NCBI GenBank assembly: GCA_009773415.1
Contig: WSNO01000019.1
Location: 16,914 to 80,913, forward strand
Direction: 5' to 3'
Source of the DNA: Nitrospirota bacterium
GTDB lineage: Bacteria; Nitrospirota; Thermodesulfovibrionia; Thermodesulfovibrionales; Dissulfurispiraceae
Length of the DNA stretch: 64,000 bases
Positions 44,335 through 53,410 of this stretch are shown here, one piece after another. Made by a program: the position numbers and the translations under genes. The notes beneath the pieces were generated by a model. The model saw only the letters and a program-made list of their open reading frames with translations. It did no database searches and was not told where the DNA came from. Each line of letters begins with the position of its first letter. Position 1 is the first letter of the stretch.

Positions 44335-45312
44335 ATGGCGACACCATTGACCTTAAAGGAACTGTCCAGGAAAGAAGAGCTGTTTACGCCGGGCCATCGT
44401 CTCTGCGCAGGCTGCGGCGCGCCGACCGTCGTGAAGATGGTTCTTCTGGCGACCGATTATCCGGTTATTGCATCGAACTCGACCGGCTGTCTTGAAGTAT
44501 CAAGCTGCATCTCCGAGTACACAGCGTGGAAGATTCCGTGGATTCACAGCGCGTTTGAAAACGCGGCCGCCACCATCTCCGGGGTTGAGACTATGTACCG
44601 CTCTCTGAAAAAACAGGGCAAAATCAGCGATGAGATTAAGTTCGTCTCATTTGCCGGAGACGGCGGCACCTACGATATCGGCTTTCAGAGCCTTTCCGGC
44701 GCCATGGAACGCGGGCATGACATGACCTATATCTGTTACGACAACGGCGCATACATGAACACGGGTATTCAGCGTTCGTCTGCAACGCCGTTCGGTGCCG
44801 ACACAACCACCTGCCCGGTCGGCAGCCACATTCCGGGCAAACTGCAGCAGCGCAAGGATATGACGAAGATCATTGCCCAGCATGGCGTTCCGTATGTCGC
44901 CCAGTGCTCTCCGAGCCACTGGGGAGATCTCATGAAGAAGGTCCGCAAGGCCCACGAGATAAAGGGCCCCAAGTTCCTGAACATTATTGCGCCCTGCAAC
45001 CGCGGCTGGAGAACCCAGAGCGACGACGCCATCAAGATGGCAAAGCTTGCAGTGGAGACGTGTTACTGGCCGCTTTTCGAGATCGAAAACGGTGTGACGA
45101 AGATTACCCAGAGACCGCGTGAAAAGAAGCCGCTTATCGACTTCCTCAAGCCACAGGGTCGCTTCAAGCACATGTTCGCTCCGGAAAACGAGTGGATGCT
45201 GAAGGCTGCTCAAGAGCACGTTGATGCATACTGGGAACGTCTGGAAAAGGAAGAAGCCTGCTTTGCACCGCCGGCACCGGCAGCAGCCGAGGCCCCGAAG
45301 GTCGCTGATTAA
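44335..45312 (+). CDS. porB: Pyruvate:ferredoxin oxidoreductase, beta subunit
   Basis: The 325-residue beta subunit binds thiamine diphosphate and a [4Fe-4S] cluster. CAGCGAP near residues 24-30 supplies cluster cysteines. The thiamine motif is GDGGTYDIGFQSLSGAMERGHD-like, ending in DNGAYMNTGIQRSSATPFGA. The C-terminus is extended by an Ala/Pro-rich tail. Its stop overlaps the convergent lipid kinase stop by 4 bases. Confidence 0.95.
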   Translation: MATPLTLKELSRKEELFTPGHRLCAGCGAPTVVKMVLLATDYPVIASNSTGCLEVSSCISEYTAWKIPWIHSAFENAAATISGVETMYRSLKKQGKISDEIKFVSFAGDGGTYDIGFQSLSGAMERGHDMTYICYDNGAYMNTGIQRSSATPFGADTTTCPVGSHIPGKLQQRKDMTKIIAQHGVPYVAQCSPSHWGDLMKKVRKAHEIKGPKFLNIIAPCNRGWRTQSDDAIKMAKLAVETCYWPLFEIENGVTKITQRPREKKPLIDFLKPQGRFKHMFAPENEWMLKAAQEHVDAYWERLEKEEACFAPPAPAAAEAPKVAD

Positions 45313-46223
45313 GCGCTGACTCTGCGCATCACAAGCTGCAAACTGCCGGGCACCACGTCGATGACAACGGGCGTGGTGCCCGCATAGTCTCCATCAATCT
45401 GCAGGTGACTTTCTCCGTCAACCCGCACTGAAGTGACTGTCTCGTAGATCGCGCCCGGTATCTTCTTTCCAGTGCCGATGGCGGCGAGCACGCGCAGAAA
45501 ATCACCGGGACGCGAGGCTTGCGCGACCATCAGCTTCAGAGAGGGGGATGAGAGGTCTGCCCCGGGAGTTATGATGAACTCTCCTCCATACCGGGAGGCA
45601 TTGCTGACAATAACCGACGTCCCGCTCACTTCTGCAACTGAGCCGTCAACCCGGGCGTAAGCAATGGCCAAGGGTCTGGGCTTATACTTCAATACAGTTT
45701 TGAATGTGCTGAGCGCATACGCGCCTTTTCCGGCCCAGCGTTTTATCGCGGGATTTATTCTGCACACCACTTCGCCATCGAATCCGATGCCTGCCATCAG
45801 CAGAAAAAAACGGTTGCTGCCGTCCGGGAAGGCGAGTCTTCCCAAAGATACGGGGTTCGGCGGAGTTCTGAGCGCATACTGAATTGCCCCTTTAGTGTCT
45901 CCGGGCCGAATGCCTATTTCGCGTGCCAGCACGGATGTCGTACCGAAAGGGAGTATGGCCATAGGTACAGACGAACCGGCAAGGCCATTGGCTACCTCAT
46001 TGATAGTCCCGTCTCCGCCGGCAGCAATGACCATTGAGATGCCCGAGGAAGCGGCTTTTTCCCGGATAGCGCGGGCATGACGCTCGGCGTCGCCCTTCTG
46101 CATTGTCAGGTGAAGCAGGACATCACACCCTTGTGCGGTCAGAAGGTCCTGCGCCTTTCGTATTTCTTTTTCAGCGCCGCCGCCTGCGATGGGGTTGCCG
46201 ATGAGATAGATGAATTGTTTCAT
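45309..46223 (-). CDS. Diacylglycerol/sphingosine-type lipid kinase family protein
   Basis: This 304-residue protein is of the YegS/DgkB lipid kinase family. The nucleotide-binding signature AAGGDGTINEVANGL is near residues 67-81, with the N-terminal LIGNPIAGGG and PFGTTSVLAREIGI also typical. The C-terminal beta-sandwich has GIGFDGEVV and ends LQIDGDYAGTTPVVIDVVPGSL. Members phosphorylate diacylglycerol or related lipids at the inner membrane; the substrate is not predictable here. It follows bioW after 2 bases on the minus strand, an association without obvious functional reason. A perfect 10-bp inverted repeat (45347-45356 with 45373-45382) lies inside its 3' end. Confidence 0.88.
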   Translation of the reverse strand: MKQFIYLIGNPIAGGGAEKEIRKAQDLLTAQGCDVLLHLTMQKGDAERHARAIREKAASSGISMVIAAGGDGTINEVANGLAGSSVPMAILPFGTTSVLAREIGIRPGDTKGAIQYALRTPPNPVSLGRLAFPDGSNRFFLLMAGIGFDGEVVCRINPAIKRWAGKGAYALSTFKTVLKYKPRPLAIAYARVDGSVAEVSGTSVIVSNASRYGGEFIITPGADLSSPSLKLMVAQASRPGDFLRVLAAIGTGKKIPGAIYETVTSVRVDGESHLQIDGDYAGTTPVVIDVVPGSLQLVMRRVSA

Positions 46224-46225
46224 AA

Positions 46226-47002
46226 TCAGGTGCGGGGCTGCGGATTTCGTATTTCCATCAGCACGGCTTTCCGTTCAAGATACTCAATCATTTTTTCAAC
46301 GTCAGCCCCGGGCTTCAGAAAGAATACGCGCCCTCCATGAGAAGAACCCATAAGCTTCATGTTCGGAATGCGGAGATAGCCGACTGATGGAGCAGCAACA
46401 TAGCCGGTTGTATAGTCCGGGTCATCGGACATGCAGACTTCAGCAATGATCGACGGGTGGGCGGCAACTTTTGAGGCAAGAGTGAGCGCCTCACGAACCG
46501 TTTCCGTATTGATGCCGCGGCGTGAAAGCATGCGGGCAAGAGATGACCGGGCATTCGCATCAACGCCAAGCCGTGAAACCCTTACACCCCGCAGGCTGTC
46601 TGGTTCGCAGCGTTTTCCGGACGATGCGTCAATAATTGCCGCTCCGCGCATCTGGCGCTTCCCGGTAAGCACTTTCATGGCATTTACGGCCGCCTTGCGT
46701 GAAACATCAAGACGCAAAAGAGTATCAAGAACCATCTGCAGTGCCTGCTCGGGGTCGCTGGTGTCGGCAGTGCGAACAGGCAGCATCGGGATGAGAAGGG
46801 GCGGTTCATATAACTGCTCAATCGTCACGATGATGCGGTCAGGCCATCCCCGGGGGTGTGTAAGGGCCCGATGAATGAAACCGGATGCAGTCCGATCAAT
46901 ATCCTTCCGCTCGCAGATGGTTTCGGCGCCGGAGATGTGAACCTCAGCCTGTTTATTTTCGATCTTTCGCGCCGCTCTCATTCGTACATTCCACATGTTC
47001 AT
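46226..47002 (-). CDS. bioW: 6-carboxyhexanoate--CoA ligase (pimeloyl-CoA synthetase)
   Basis: BioW activates pimelate with CoA and ATP to pimeloyl-CoA, the entry to biotin ring assembly. The 258-residue protein has the BioW signature WNVRMRAARK followed by EVHISGAETI near the N-terminus, GFIHRALTHPRG, a central MRGAAIIDASSGKR and RGVRVSRLGVD, and YLRIPNMKLMGSSHGGRVFFL near the end. The start ATG at 47002 has GAGGTAAG upstream. bioB lies about 8 kb away on the same strand; other bio genes are not in the window. Confidence 0.88.
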   Translation of the reverse strand: MNMWNVRMRAARKIENKQAEVHISGAETICERKDIDRTASGFIHRALTHPRGWPDRIIVTIEQLYEPPLLIPMLPVRTADTSDPEQALQMVLDTLLRLDVSRKAAVNAMKVLTGKRQMRGAAIIDASSGKRCEPDSLRGVRVSRLGVDANARSSLARMLSRRGINTETVREALTLASKVAAHPSIIAEVCMSDDPDYTTGYVAAPSVGYLRIPNMKLMGSSHGGRVFFLKPGADVEKMIEYLERKAVLMEIRNPQPRT

Positions 47003-47070
47003 ATATCTTACCTCAGAACCGGCTTAATCAGGAATCCATGCAGTTGGCTTATCAGGTAAGGAAAGAGCGA

Positions 47071-47178
47071 ATGAATATCTCACAGGAGCGCGTGCACGAA
47101 CTGTACGCGCGGACCGTTCGGATTTCCGCTGGTAATATGCTGAGAACAGCAGGATTGTTCAGGAAAGGTATTTTTTGA
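47071..47178 (+). CDS. Small hypothetical ORF before the P-type ATPase remnant
   Basis: A 35-residue frame starts MNISQERVHELYARTV and ends in FRKGIF. It has AAGGA about 8 bases before the ATG and its stop overlaps the ATG of the ATPase remnant (TGATG). Another ATG at 47038 would give 46 residues. I do not recognise it. It may be the decayed N-terminal part of the ATPase unit or a small companion gene. Real expression is uncertain. Confidence 0.3.
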   Translation: MNISQERVHELYARTVRISAGNMLRTAGLFRKGIF

Positions 47179-47769
47179 TGCTTGACCTTCAGCCGCTCTT
47201 TTCAAATCTCAAGGTACGCCGTCTGCTTGTTGCGTTCATCGTCATTTTCCCATTTGAGCGATGTCGCTTCTCGGCATGCGCCTTCCGCAATGGATTGCAT
47301 GGCCGCTCTTCGGCGGCATTATCGTTCTGTTCGGCTGAAGAATGATTTTGCGCGGCCTCATCAGCCTGCTCCGGTTGAACTTATCGGATATCAATATTCT
47401 GATGACCATCGCAATCGGCGGAGCGCTGTATCTTGGAGAACTGGAGGAAGCAGCCATTATTGTCACGCTCTTCGCGCTCGGAGAAACGCTTGAAGAGATC
47501 GGCATCGCACGGAGCCTTGCAGCGCTTGAATCCCTCATAGAGCATGCACCGAAGACGGCAATGCTGAAAGGCAGCCGGGAGAGCGCACCTGTGGAATCGG
47601 TGACGGTTGGGGATGTTATTGAGATTCGGCCCGGTAATGTTATCCCACTGGACGGTGATGTTGTCGCAGGCACTTCGCTTGTCGAGGAGTCGGCGATTAC
47701 CGGCGAGCCGATGCCGGCGTGACGGTGGTCGTCATCCTGAATGGTCTGAGACTCTTTCACGGGAAATGA
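47178..47769 (+). pseudogene. Heavy-metal P1B-type ATPase, decayed with large internal deletion
   Basis: Three frames together spell pieces of a metal-exporting P-type ATPase. The start MLDLQPLFSNLKVRRLLVA shifts frame near 47255 into SLLGMRLPQWIAWPLFGG, which reaches a TGA at 47337 where Trp would be expected. The frame continues with the third part: MILRGLISLLRLNLSDINILM, a conserved actuator domain and the TGEP loop (residues SAITGEPMP, near 47692-47716). The frame then shifts again and jumps straight to a typical C-terminus, GVTVVVILNGLRLF, stopping at 47769. The whole phosphorylation and nucleotide-binding core (CPC, DKTGT, GDGxND) is absent. An intact gene would be more than 1 kb longer. 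Confidence 0.85.
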
Positions 47770-47875
47770 TTGATTGTGCAACCTGAGAAGGAATGGCTTG
47801 GGATGCATGCCGCGCATATTTCGGTAAGCGTGGTACAATGGCTGATGCCGGCCGTATCGATATGAAAGGGATGTC

Positions 47876-48490
47876 ATGAAAATTGTTTCCGCAAAATGCG
47901 TTGTCAGTGCGGTCGGGCCGAAGCAGTATCCCGACACGGGGTATCCCGAAATAGCACTTGCCGGACGCTCCAACGTCGGCAAGTCGTCTTTAATCAATTC
48001 ATTGTGCGCCCGCAAGTCTCTGGCAAGAACCAGCAACACACCGGGCAAGACGCAGACGATTAATTTTTTCGCGGTAAACGAGAAGCTGTATCTTGTAGAC
48101 CTCCCGGGGTATGGCTACGCCGCCGCCGCTCAGGCAAAGAAGAAGGAGTGGGGTGCGTTTATCTACAACTATCTCCGAGATCGCGACAAACTGGCTCTTA
48201 TTGTGCATCTTATCGATCTGCGCCATGCACCGATGAGCAATGACATCGAAGCTGCCGCGTGGCTGACAGGGCTTAACATACCGTATGTGGTTGTGGGCAC
48301 GAAGGCGGATAAAATAACCCGCAGCAGGCGAGCGGCTCACATTGCGGCAATCCGCAAAGGATTACGGCTGCTGCCTGATGTTCCGGCGCTGGTCTATTCC
48401 AGCGAGACCGGAGAGGGAAGGGACGAATTGTGGCGACATATCAGAGGAATCCTTTCCTCAGTGGCTCAGAATGCAAAAGGCAGTGAATAA
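47876..48490 (+). CDS. engB: Ribosome biogenesis GTP-binding protein YsxC/EngB
   Basis: EngB is a small GTPase needed for late large-subunit assembly. The 204-residue protein has G1 GRSNVGKSSLIN near residues 31-42, G2 TSNTPGKTQTINF, G3 DLPGYGYA and G4 GTKADK. AAAGGGA precedes the ATG. Confidence 0.96.
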   Translation: MKIVSAKCVVSAVGPKQYPDTGYPEIALAGRSNVGKSSLINSLCARKSLARTSNTPGKTQTINFFAVNEKLYLVDLPGYGYAAAAQAKKKEWGAFIYNYLRDRDKLALIVHLIDLRHAPMSNDIEAAAWLTGLNIPYVVVGTKADKITRSRRAAHIAAIRKGLRLLPDVPALVYSSETGEGRDELWRHIRGILSSVAQNAKGSE

Positions 48491-48505
48491 GGCGTGTTTC
48501 CCGGA

Positions 48506-48514
48506 TGGTATAAT
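48506..48514 (+). promoter_or_regulatory. Extended -10 promoter for the exporter operon
   Basis: TGG followed by a consensus TATAAT (48509-48514) forms an extended -10 box 62 bases before the adaptor-protein ATG. No good -35 is present, which is normal for this promoter class. Confidence 0.5.
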
Positions 48515-48575
48515 AATTGATTGACGGCTACAGTCGGTCGTATTCAGTCAGGTCTTACACGACAGGGAGATAGGC

Positions 48576-49754
48576 ATGGCAACCACTGACCTCTCAAAAT
48601 TGAGGATTGACAAGACTTCAGCTTCCCCCGTTGCCGGCAGGCGGTTTTCAAAAAAACACTATTTCATTCTCGGAGCAGTCGTTTTTGCCCTGCTCGCGTT
48701 TTTAGTTTTTACCGGAGTGCTTGCTCCTTCTGTAAAAACTGAAGTGACCACCGTATCACAAATGTATCCGTCGCAGAGTTTCACGCTTCTGAATGCAAGC
48801 GGTTATGTTGTGGCTCAGCGCAAGGCGGCGGTTGCAGCAAAAATAACCGGCCGCCTTGTGGAGCTTAAGGTGGAGGAAGGCAGCCGAATTCTGAAGGGAC
48901 AGATTATCGCGCGCCTCGAAGCCGATGATAGTGCTGCAGCGCGCAATCAGGCTGCGGCAACGCGTGAACAGGCCAGCGCAGAGAAGATCGATGCGCAATT
49001 ACAGTTTGAGCGGGCGAAGGAGCTTCTGAAATCAGAATATGTATCGAAAGCGGATTTCGATGCCGCCGAAGCTCGTTATAATAAGGCGGTTGCCGGGGTT
49101 GTTGCCGCACATGCCGCTTTGCAGGCCGCGCAGGTGGCGGTCGATTATTCGCTGATACGCGCCCCATTCGATGCAGTGGTGCTGACCAAGAATGCGGACA
49201 TCGGCGATATCGTCTCCCCGCTGAGTGCCGCCGCGAGCGCGAAAGCCGCGGTTGTGACGATTGCTGACATGGGATCTCTTCAGGTCGAAGTTGACGTATC
49301 TGAATCAAGCATCCAGAAAGTGAAGATTGGACAGCCCTGCGAGATACTGCTTGATGCACTGCCGGACAAACGGTTTCGGGGGGCAGTCCATATGATTGTT
49401 CCTACTGCCGACAGAACCAAGGCCTCGATCATGGTGAAGGTCCGCTTTGAGGCGATTGATTCCCGCATTCTTCCTGAGATGAGCGCGAAGGTCGCTTTTC
49501 TCGAGCGTCAAGTGTCTGCTGGCGATGAAACCCCACGCGTTGTGATCAGGCCGTCATCTGTTACAACAAAGGGCGAGAAACAATCAGTCTTTCTTGTTCG
49601 TGAGGATCGCGCAGTTGAAACCCAGGTCACCATCGGGCAGCACCTCGGAGATTACCTTGAAGTTCTGTCAGGAGTGAAAGCCGGAGAAAAAATCGTCGCA
49701 AAGCCGACGGCTTCCGTACGAAACGGTGTGCGCATCAAGGCTGAAGAGAAGTAG
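48576..49754 (+). CDS. Periplasmic adaptor (membrane fusion) protein of an ABC exporter
   Basis: This 392-residue protein links an inner-membrane transporter to outer components. A cytoplasmic N-terminal tail is followed by a membrane helix (about residues 28-52). The biotinyl-lipoyl-like hairpin half YVVAQRKAAVAAKITGRLVELKVEEGSRILKGQ is followed by a short Ala-rich coiled-coil hairpin and then the second lipoyl half VDYSLIRAPFDAVVL. A beta-barrel domain and a C-terminal membrane-proximal domain follow. It is placed directly before an ABC ATPase and two permeases, which makes a MacA-type role the best guess. Confidence 0.9.
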   Translation: MATTDLSKLRIDKTSASPVAGRRFSKKHYFILGAVVFALLAFLVFTGVLAPSVKTEVTTVSQMYPSQSFTLLNASGYVVAQRKAAVAAKITGRLVELKVEEGSRILKGQIIARLEADDSAAARNQAAATREQASAEKIDAQLQFERAKELLKSEYVSKADFDAAEARYNKAVAGVVAAHAALQAAQVAVDYSLIRAPFDAVVLTKNADIGDIVSPLSAAASAKAAVVTIADMGSLQVEVDVSESSIQKVKIGQPCEILLDALPDKRFRGAVHMIVPTADRTKASIMVKVRFEAIDSRILPEMSAKVAFLERQVSAGDETPRVVIRPSSVTTKGEKQSVFLVREDRAVETQVTIGQHLGDYLEVLSGVKAGEKIVAKPTASVRNGVRIKAEEK

Positions 49755-49763
49755 CGAAAGCAT

Positions 49764-50459
49764 ATGCCGCCCCCGATTGTTTCGATTGAACATGTCTGCA
49801 AATCCTACCGCCGGGGCAGCCAGATAGTCCCGGTGCTCGAGGATATTACCTTTGATATTCCTGAAGGCGAATTCCTCGCGCTGATGGGACCGTCCGGTTC
49901 CGGCAAAAGCACCCTTCTGAATCTTATCGCCGGAATTGATGCTGTTGATGCGGGAACGATACGAATCGGCGGGGTCGATATTACTCAGCTGGCTGAGACC
50001 GATCTTGCTCAGTGGCGGGCTCTGCATGTCGGCTTCATCTTCCAGTTTTACAACCTCATTCCCGTGCTCACCGCCTTTGAGAATGTGGAGTTACCGCTGC
50101 TCCTGACCAGTCTTTCAAAAAAAGAACGGCAGGAACACGTCTCGTTGGCGCTTGAGGTCGTCAATCTTTCTGATCGCATGGACCATTATCCCTCACAGCT
50201 TTCCGGCGGCCAGCAGCAGCGCGTTGCGATTGCGCGTGCCGTCGTGACCGACCCATCAATTCTTGTTGCCGACGAGCCGACCGGCGACCTCGATCGCAAA
50301 TCTGCCGAAGACATTCTTGAGCTGATGGAACGCCTGAATCGCGAATCCGGCAAGACGATTATCCTGGTCACGCATGACCCCCGGGCTGCGAAGCGCGCAC
50401 GTTCGGTGCTGCATCTCGAAAAGGGTGTTCTGAATGCACATCATCAAGCTGCTCATTAG
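49764..50459 (+). CDS. ABC transporter ATP-binding protein (MacB/LolD type)
   Basis: This 231-residue ATPase powers the two permeases that follow. Walker A is GPSGSGKST near residues 33-41, the Q-loop [11 protein letters not shown] follows, the signature is [14 protein letters not shown] and Walker [13 protein letters not shown]. The sequence pattern is that of lipoprotein or macrolide type exporters (LolD/MacB). Its 3' end overlaps the first permease by 26 bases. Confidence 0.95.
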   Translation: MPPPIVSIEHVCKSYRRGSQIVPVLEDITFDIPEGEFLALMGPSGSGKSTLLNLIAGIDAVDAGTIRIGGVDITQLAETDLAQWRALHVGFIFQFYNLIPVLTAFENVELPLLLTSLSKKERQEHVSLALEVVNLSDRMDHYPSQLSGGQQQRVAIARAVVTDPSILVADEPTGDLDRKSAEDILELMERLNRESGKTIILVTHDPRAAKRARSVLHLEKGVLNAHHQAAH

Positions 50460-51591
50460 GAACGCCTTCCGCCACAAGCTCAGAACGGGCCTGACGATTC
50501 TCGGCATCACGGTCGCCATTCTGGCATTCGGGCTGTTGCGCACTGTCATCGATGCATGGTATGCAGGAGTCGAAGCATCGTCCGCCAATCGTCTGGTAAC
50601 GCGGAACGCGATCTCGCTCGTATTCCCGCTTCCGTTGTCGTATAAAGAGAAAATCAGGCAGATTGAAGGAGTCAGTCAGGTTTCCTGGGGCAACTGGTTC
50701 GGCGGCATTTATATCGAAGAAAAGAATTTCTTTCCGAATTTTGCGGTCGATCCGAGGACGTATTTGGAGATGTATCCGGAATTCAGGCTGCCGCCGGACC
50801 AGATGTCCGCTGTTCTCCGTGACCGCAAAGCGGCGGTGGCCGGACGCAAACTGGCTGAAAAATATGGATGGAAAATCGGCGATTCCGTGACGCTGAAAGG
50901 AACGATATTTCCCGGCAACTGGGAGTTTGTGCTGAAGGGAATTTATACCGGCCGCGACAAGGGAACAGACGAAACCCAGTTCTTTTTTCACTGGGACTAT
51001 CTGAACGAAGGACTCAGGAAAGCAGCCTCCGGACGATCGGATACGGTCGGGTTCTATATGATAGGCATCGCAAATCCTTCTCTTGCGGCACCGATTTCTG
51101 TAGCGGTCGACAGCACGTTCCGGAACTCGCTTGCCGAGACGCTGACCGAAACCGAGCGGGCTTTCAATCTGAGCTTCGTTGCCATGACCGATGCCATTGT
51201 CATGGCGATTCAGGCAGTGTCATTCGTCGTTATCATCATCATTCTGGCGGTTACTGCCAATACCATGGCTATGACCGCACGGGAGCGCATCGGCGAGTAT
51301 GCGGTCTTCAAGACACTCGGGTTCAGAACGTATCATATCGCCGGACTCATATTCGGCGAATCATATGTCATTACGATGACCGGCACGGCGCTCGGCATTC
51401 TGCTGACCTTTCCCGCCGCGGAAGCATTCGGTGATGCGATGAGCCAGTATCTGCCGGTGTTTATTGTCGACCGGGAAACGATTCTGATGGATTGTGCAGC
51501 CGGGCTGCTGGTCGGGACGCTGGCTGCTGTCATTCCGACATGGCGGGCAGTGACTATCCGCATAGCAGACGGTCTGAGGAGGATAGGGTGA
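50434..51591 (+). CDS. ABC transporter permease, FtsX/MacB family (first)
   Basis: This 385-residue protein has the MacB/FtsX layout: one N-terminal membrane helix ([21 protein letters not shown]), a large periplasmic domain of about 220 residues and three C-terminal helices, ending in the [17 protein letters not shown] motif. It starts inside the ATPase gene and probably dimerises with the second permease. Confidence 0.92.
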   Translation: MHIIKLLIRNAFRHKLRTGLTILGITVAILAFGLLRTVIDAWYAGVEASSANRLVTRNAISLVFPLPLSYKEKIRQIEGVSQVSWGNWFGGIYIEEKNFFPNFAVDPRTYLEMYPEFRLPPDQMSAVLRDRKAAVAGRKLAEKYGWKIGDSVTLKGTIFPGNWEFVLKGIYTGRDKGTDETQFFFHWDYLNEGLRKAASGRSDTVGFYMIGIANPSLAAPISVAVDSTFRNSLAETLTETERAFNLSFVAMTDAIVMAIQAVSFVVIIIILAVTANTMAMTARERIGEYAVFKTLGFRTYHIAGLIFGESYVITMTGTALGILLTFPAAEAFGDAMSQYLPVFIVDRETILMDCAAGLLVGTLAAVIPTWRAVTIRIADGLRRIG

Positions 51592-51691
51592 CGGAATTGC
51601 GCCGGGTCGGCGGTGCGCAGAGAGGGAAGTGCGCGAAAAGAGCAGAGGGAATGCCTCAGACAGAAACGCTTGCCGTCTTCCGGGCTTTGGT

Positions 51692-52855
51692 GTGATTCCT
51701 GTTTCCTATAGTTTTCGCAATCTCTGGACACGCCGGCTGACGACGGTTCTGACCGCCGGCGGCATGGCGCTGGTCGTTTTTGTCTTTGCAGCGATTCTCA
51801 TGCTTGCCGAAGGACTGAAAAAAACGCTGGTGGAGACCGGTTCATGGAACAATGTTCTTGCCATCAGAAAGGGTGCCGTCACCGAGGTGCAGAGCGGAAT
51901 TGACCGCGCTCAGGCGGCGCTTATCGAAACCCAGCCGGAGGTATCCTCCGGCCCTGATGGAAAGCGCCTGCTTGCAAAGGAAGTTGTCGTGCTGATAAGC
52001 CTGCTGAAGCGGGGGACGGACAAACCTGCCAATGTCGTCATCCGCGGCATCGGCGAGCAGTCTCTGGCGCTTCGTCCCCAGGTGAAGCTGCTTGAAGGCC
52101 GCCTGCCGCGGCCAGGGTCATCAGAGGTCATTGCAGGCACAAGCATTGCCGGGCGCTTTCAGGGTGGCGGCATCGGCGAGACCTTGCGATTCGGAATGCG
52201 GGACTGGATGATTGTCGGAATATTCGATGCCGGCAAGACCGGCTTTAATTCCGAAATATGGGGAGATGCGGATCAGCTTATGCAGGCATTCCGGAGGACG
52301 GCATATTCGTCGGTTATTTTTGCGCTGCGCGATTCAGCCGCATTTGACCTGATGAAGCAGCGGCTTGAAAACGATCCGCGTCTGACGGTCGAAATGAAGC
52401 GGGAGTCGGAGTATTACAAAGAACAGTCCGAAATGATGGCAAAGTTTCTGACTATCCTCGGGCTTTCGCTTACGGTTATTTTTTCATTCGGCGCGATTAT
52501 CGGCGCCATGATTACCATGTATGCCGCAGTCGCCAACCGGACGGGAGAAATAGGCACGCTCCGGGCCCTCGGCTTTCGGCGCAGCAGTATCCTTGGAGCC
52601 TTTCTTATGGAATCCCTGCTGCTCGGGCTTGTCGGCGGGTGTATCGGCCTCTTTCTCGCATCGTTTATGCAACTGGTGACCATATCGACCATGAACTGGC
52701 AGACTTTTTCCGAACTTGCCTTTTCATTCGCGCTGACGCCTGAAATTACGCTGTTGTCGATTGCATTTTCGCTTGTCATGGGATTTGTCGGCGGATTTCT
52801 GCCGGCTGTCAGGGCGTCACGGATGAATATCGTGGAAGCGCTGCGGGCGGGGTAA
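51692..52855 (+). CDS. ABC transporter permease, FtsX/MacB family (second)
   Basis: This 387-residue permease has the same four-helix layout as its neighbour. The preferred start is GTG at 51692, giving IPVSYSFRNLWTRRLTTVLTAGGMALVVFVF, the normal N-terminus. A GTG at 51629 has a better ribosome binding site (AGAGAGGG) but adds 21 unrelated residues. The C-terminal FtsX core has GEIGTLRALGFRRSSILGAF and ends ASRMNIVEALRAG. With the adaptor, ATPase and first permease it makes a complete exporter; the cargo is unknown. Confidence 0.9.
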   Translation: MIPVSYSFRNLWTRRLTTVLTAGGMALVVFVFAAILMLAEGLKKTLVETGSWNNVLAIRKGAVTEVQSGIDRAQAALIETQPEVSSGPDGKRLLAKEVVVLISLLKRGTDKPANVVIRGIGEQSLALRPQVKLLEGRLPRPGSSEVIAGTSIAGRFQGGGIGETLRFGMRDWMIVGIFDAGKTGFNSEIWGDADQLMQAFRRTAYSSVIFALRDSAAFDLMKQRLENDPRLTVEMKRESEYYKEQSEMMAKFLTILGLSLTVIFSFGAIIGAMITMYAAVANRTGEIGTLRALGFRRSSILGAFLMESLLLGLVGGCIGLFLASFMQLVTISTMNWQTFSELAFSFALTPEITLLSIAFSLVMGFVGGFLPAVRASRMNIVEALRAG

Positions 52856-52892
52856 GAACAGGTAAGATACAGTAAACAGGAAAAGGGGGCGT

Positions 52893-53408
52893 ATGAATTG
52901 CGCAGTGTATTTCAGGATAGGTCTCTTTATGGTTTTCTGTTTTGTGGCCGCATTTCCGGCTGTTTCAAATTCAGGCGCCGCCGATGATATGCAGGCACAG
53001 GAAGCGGTGCTTGCCGGGCTTGTCAATGAGCAACGGGCGGCGCAAAAACTGCAGTCACTCTCTGTTCATCCTGCATTGTCATCGGCTGCATACCGGCATG
53101 CAGCCGCTATGGCGGGGGGCGACTTTCTGGATCATGCCGGAACTTCAGGAGATACCGTCAAAGAGCGCATTGAGCAGTTCGGCTATCCGTGGAAGGCTTA
53201 TGGGGAAATTATAGGCAGGGAACATCTCTGCAGTCCGAAAGAGATGATTGCGCTCTGGCTCCGGAGTCCGCATCATGCCCGCATCATGCTGTCTGCCGAT
53301 TACCGAGAGTTCGGGATAGCCGGAGTGCGTCAGCCCGGCATCTACGGCAGCTGTTACTGGACGGTGGTGTTCGGCAGCCAGACAGTATCACAGAAAGGAG
53401 CGCGATAA
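52893..53408 (+). CDS. Secreted CAP-domain (SCP/PR-1) protein
   Basis: This 171-residue protein has a signal peptide (to about residue 29, ending SNSGAA) and one CAP domain. Landmarks are LVNEQRAAQKLQSL, HPALSSAAYRHAAAMA with DFLDHAG, GEIIGR, and MIALWLRSPHHARIMLSADYREFGIA. Bacterial CAP proteins are extracytoplasmic and mostly of unknown function. AAAAGGGGG lies before the ATG. corA starts 2 bases after its stop. Confidence 0.88.
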   Translation: MNCAVYFRIGLFMVFCFVAAFPAVSNSGAADDMQAQEAVLAGLVNEQRAAQKLQSLSVHPALSSAAYRHAAAMAGGDFLDHAGTSGDTVKERIEQFGYPWKAYGEIIGREHLCSPKEMIALWLRSPHHARIMLSADYREFGIAGVRQPGIYGSCYWTVVFGSQTVSQKGAR

Positions 53409-53410
53409 TC

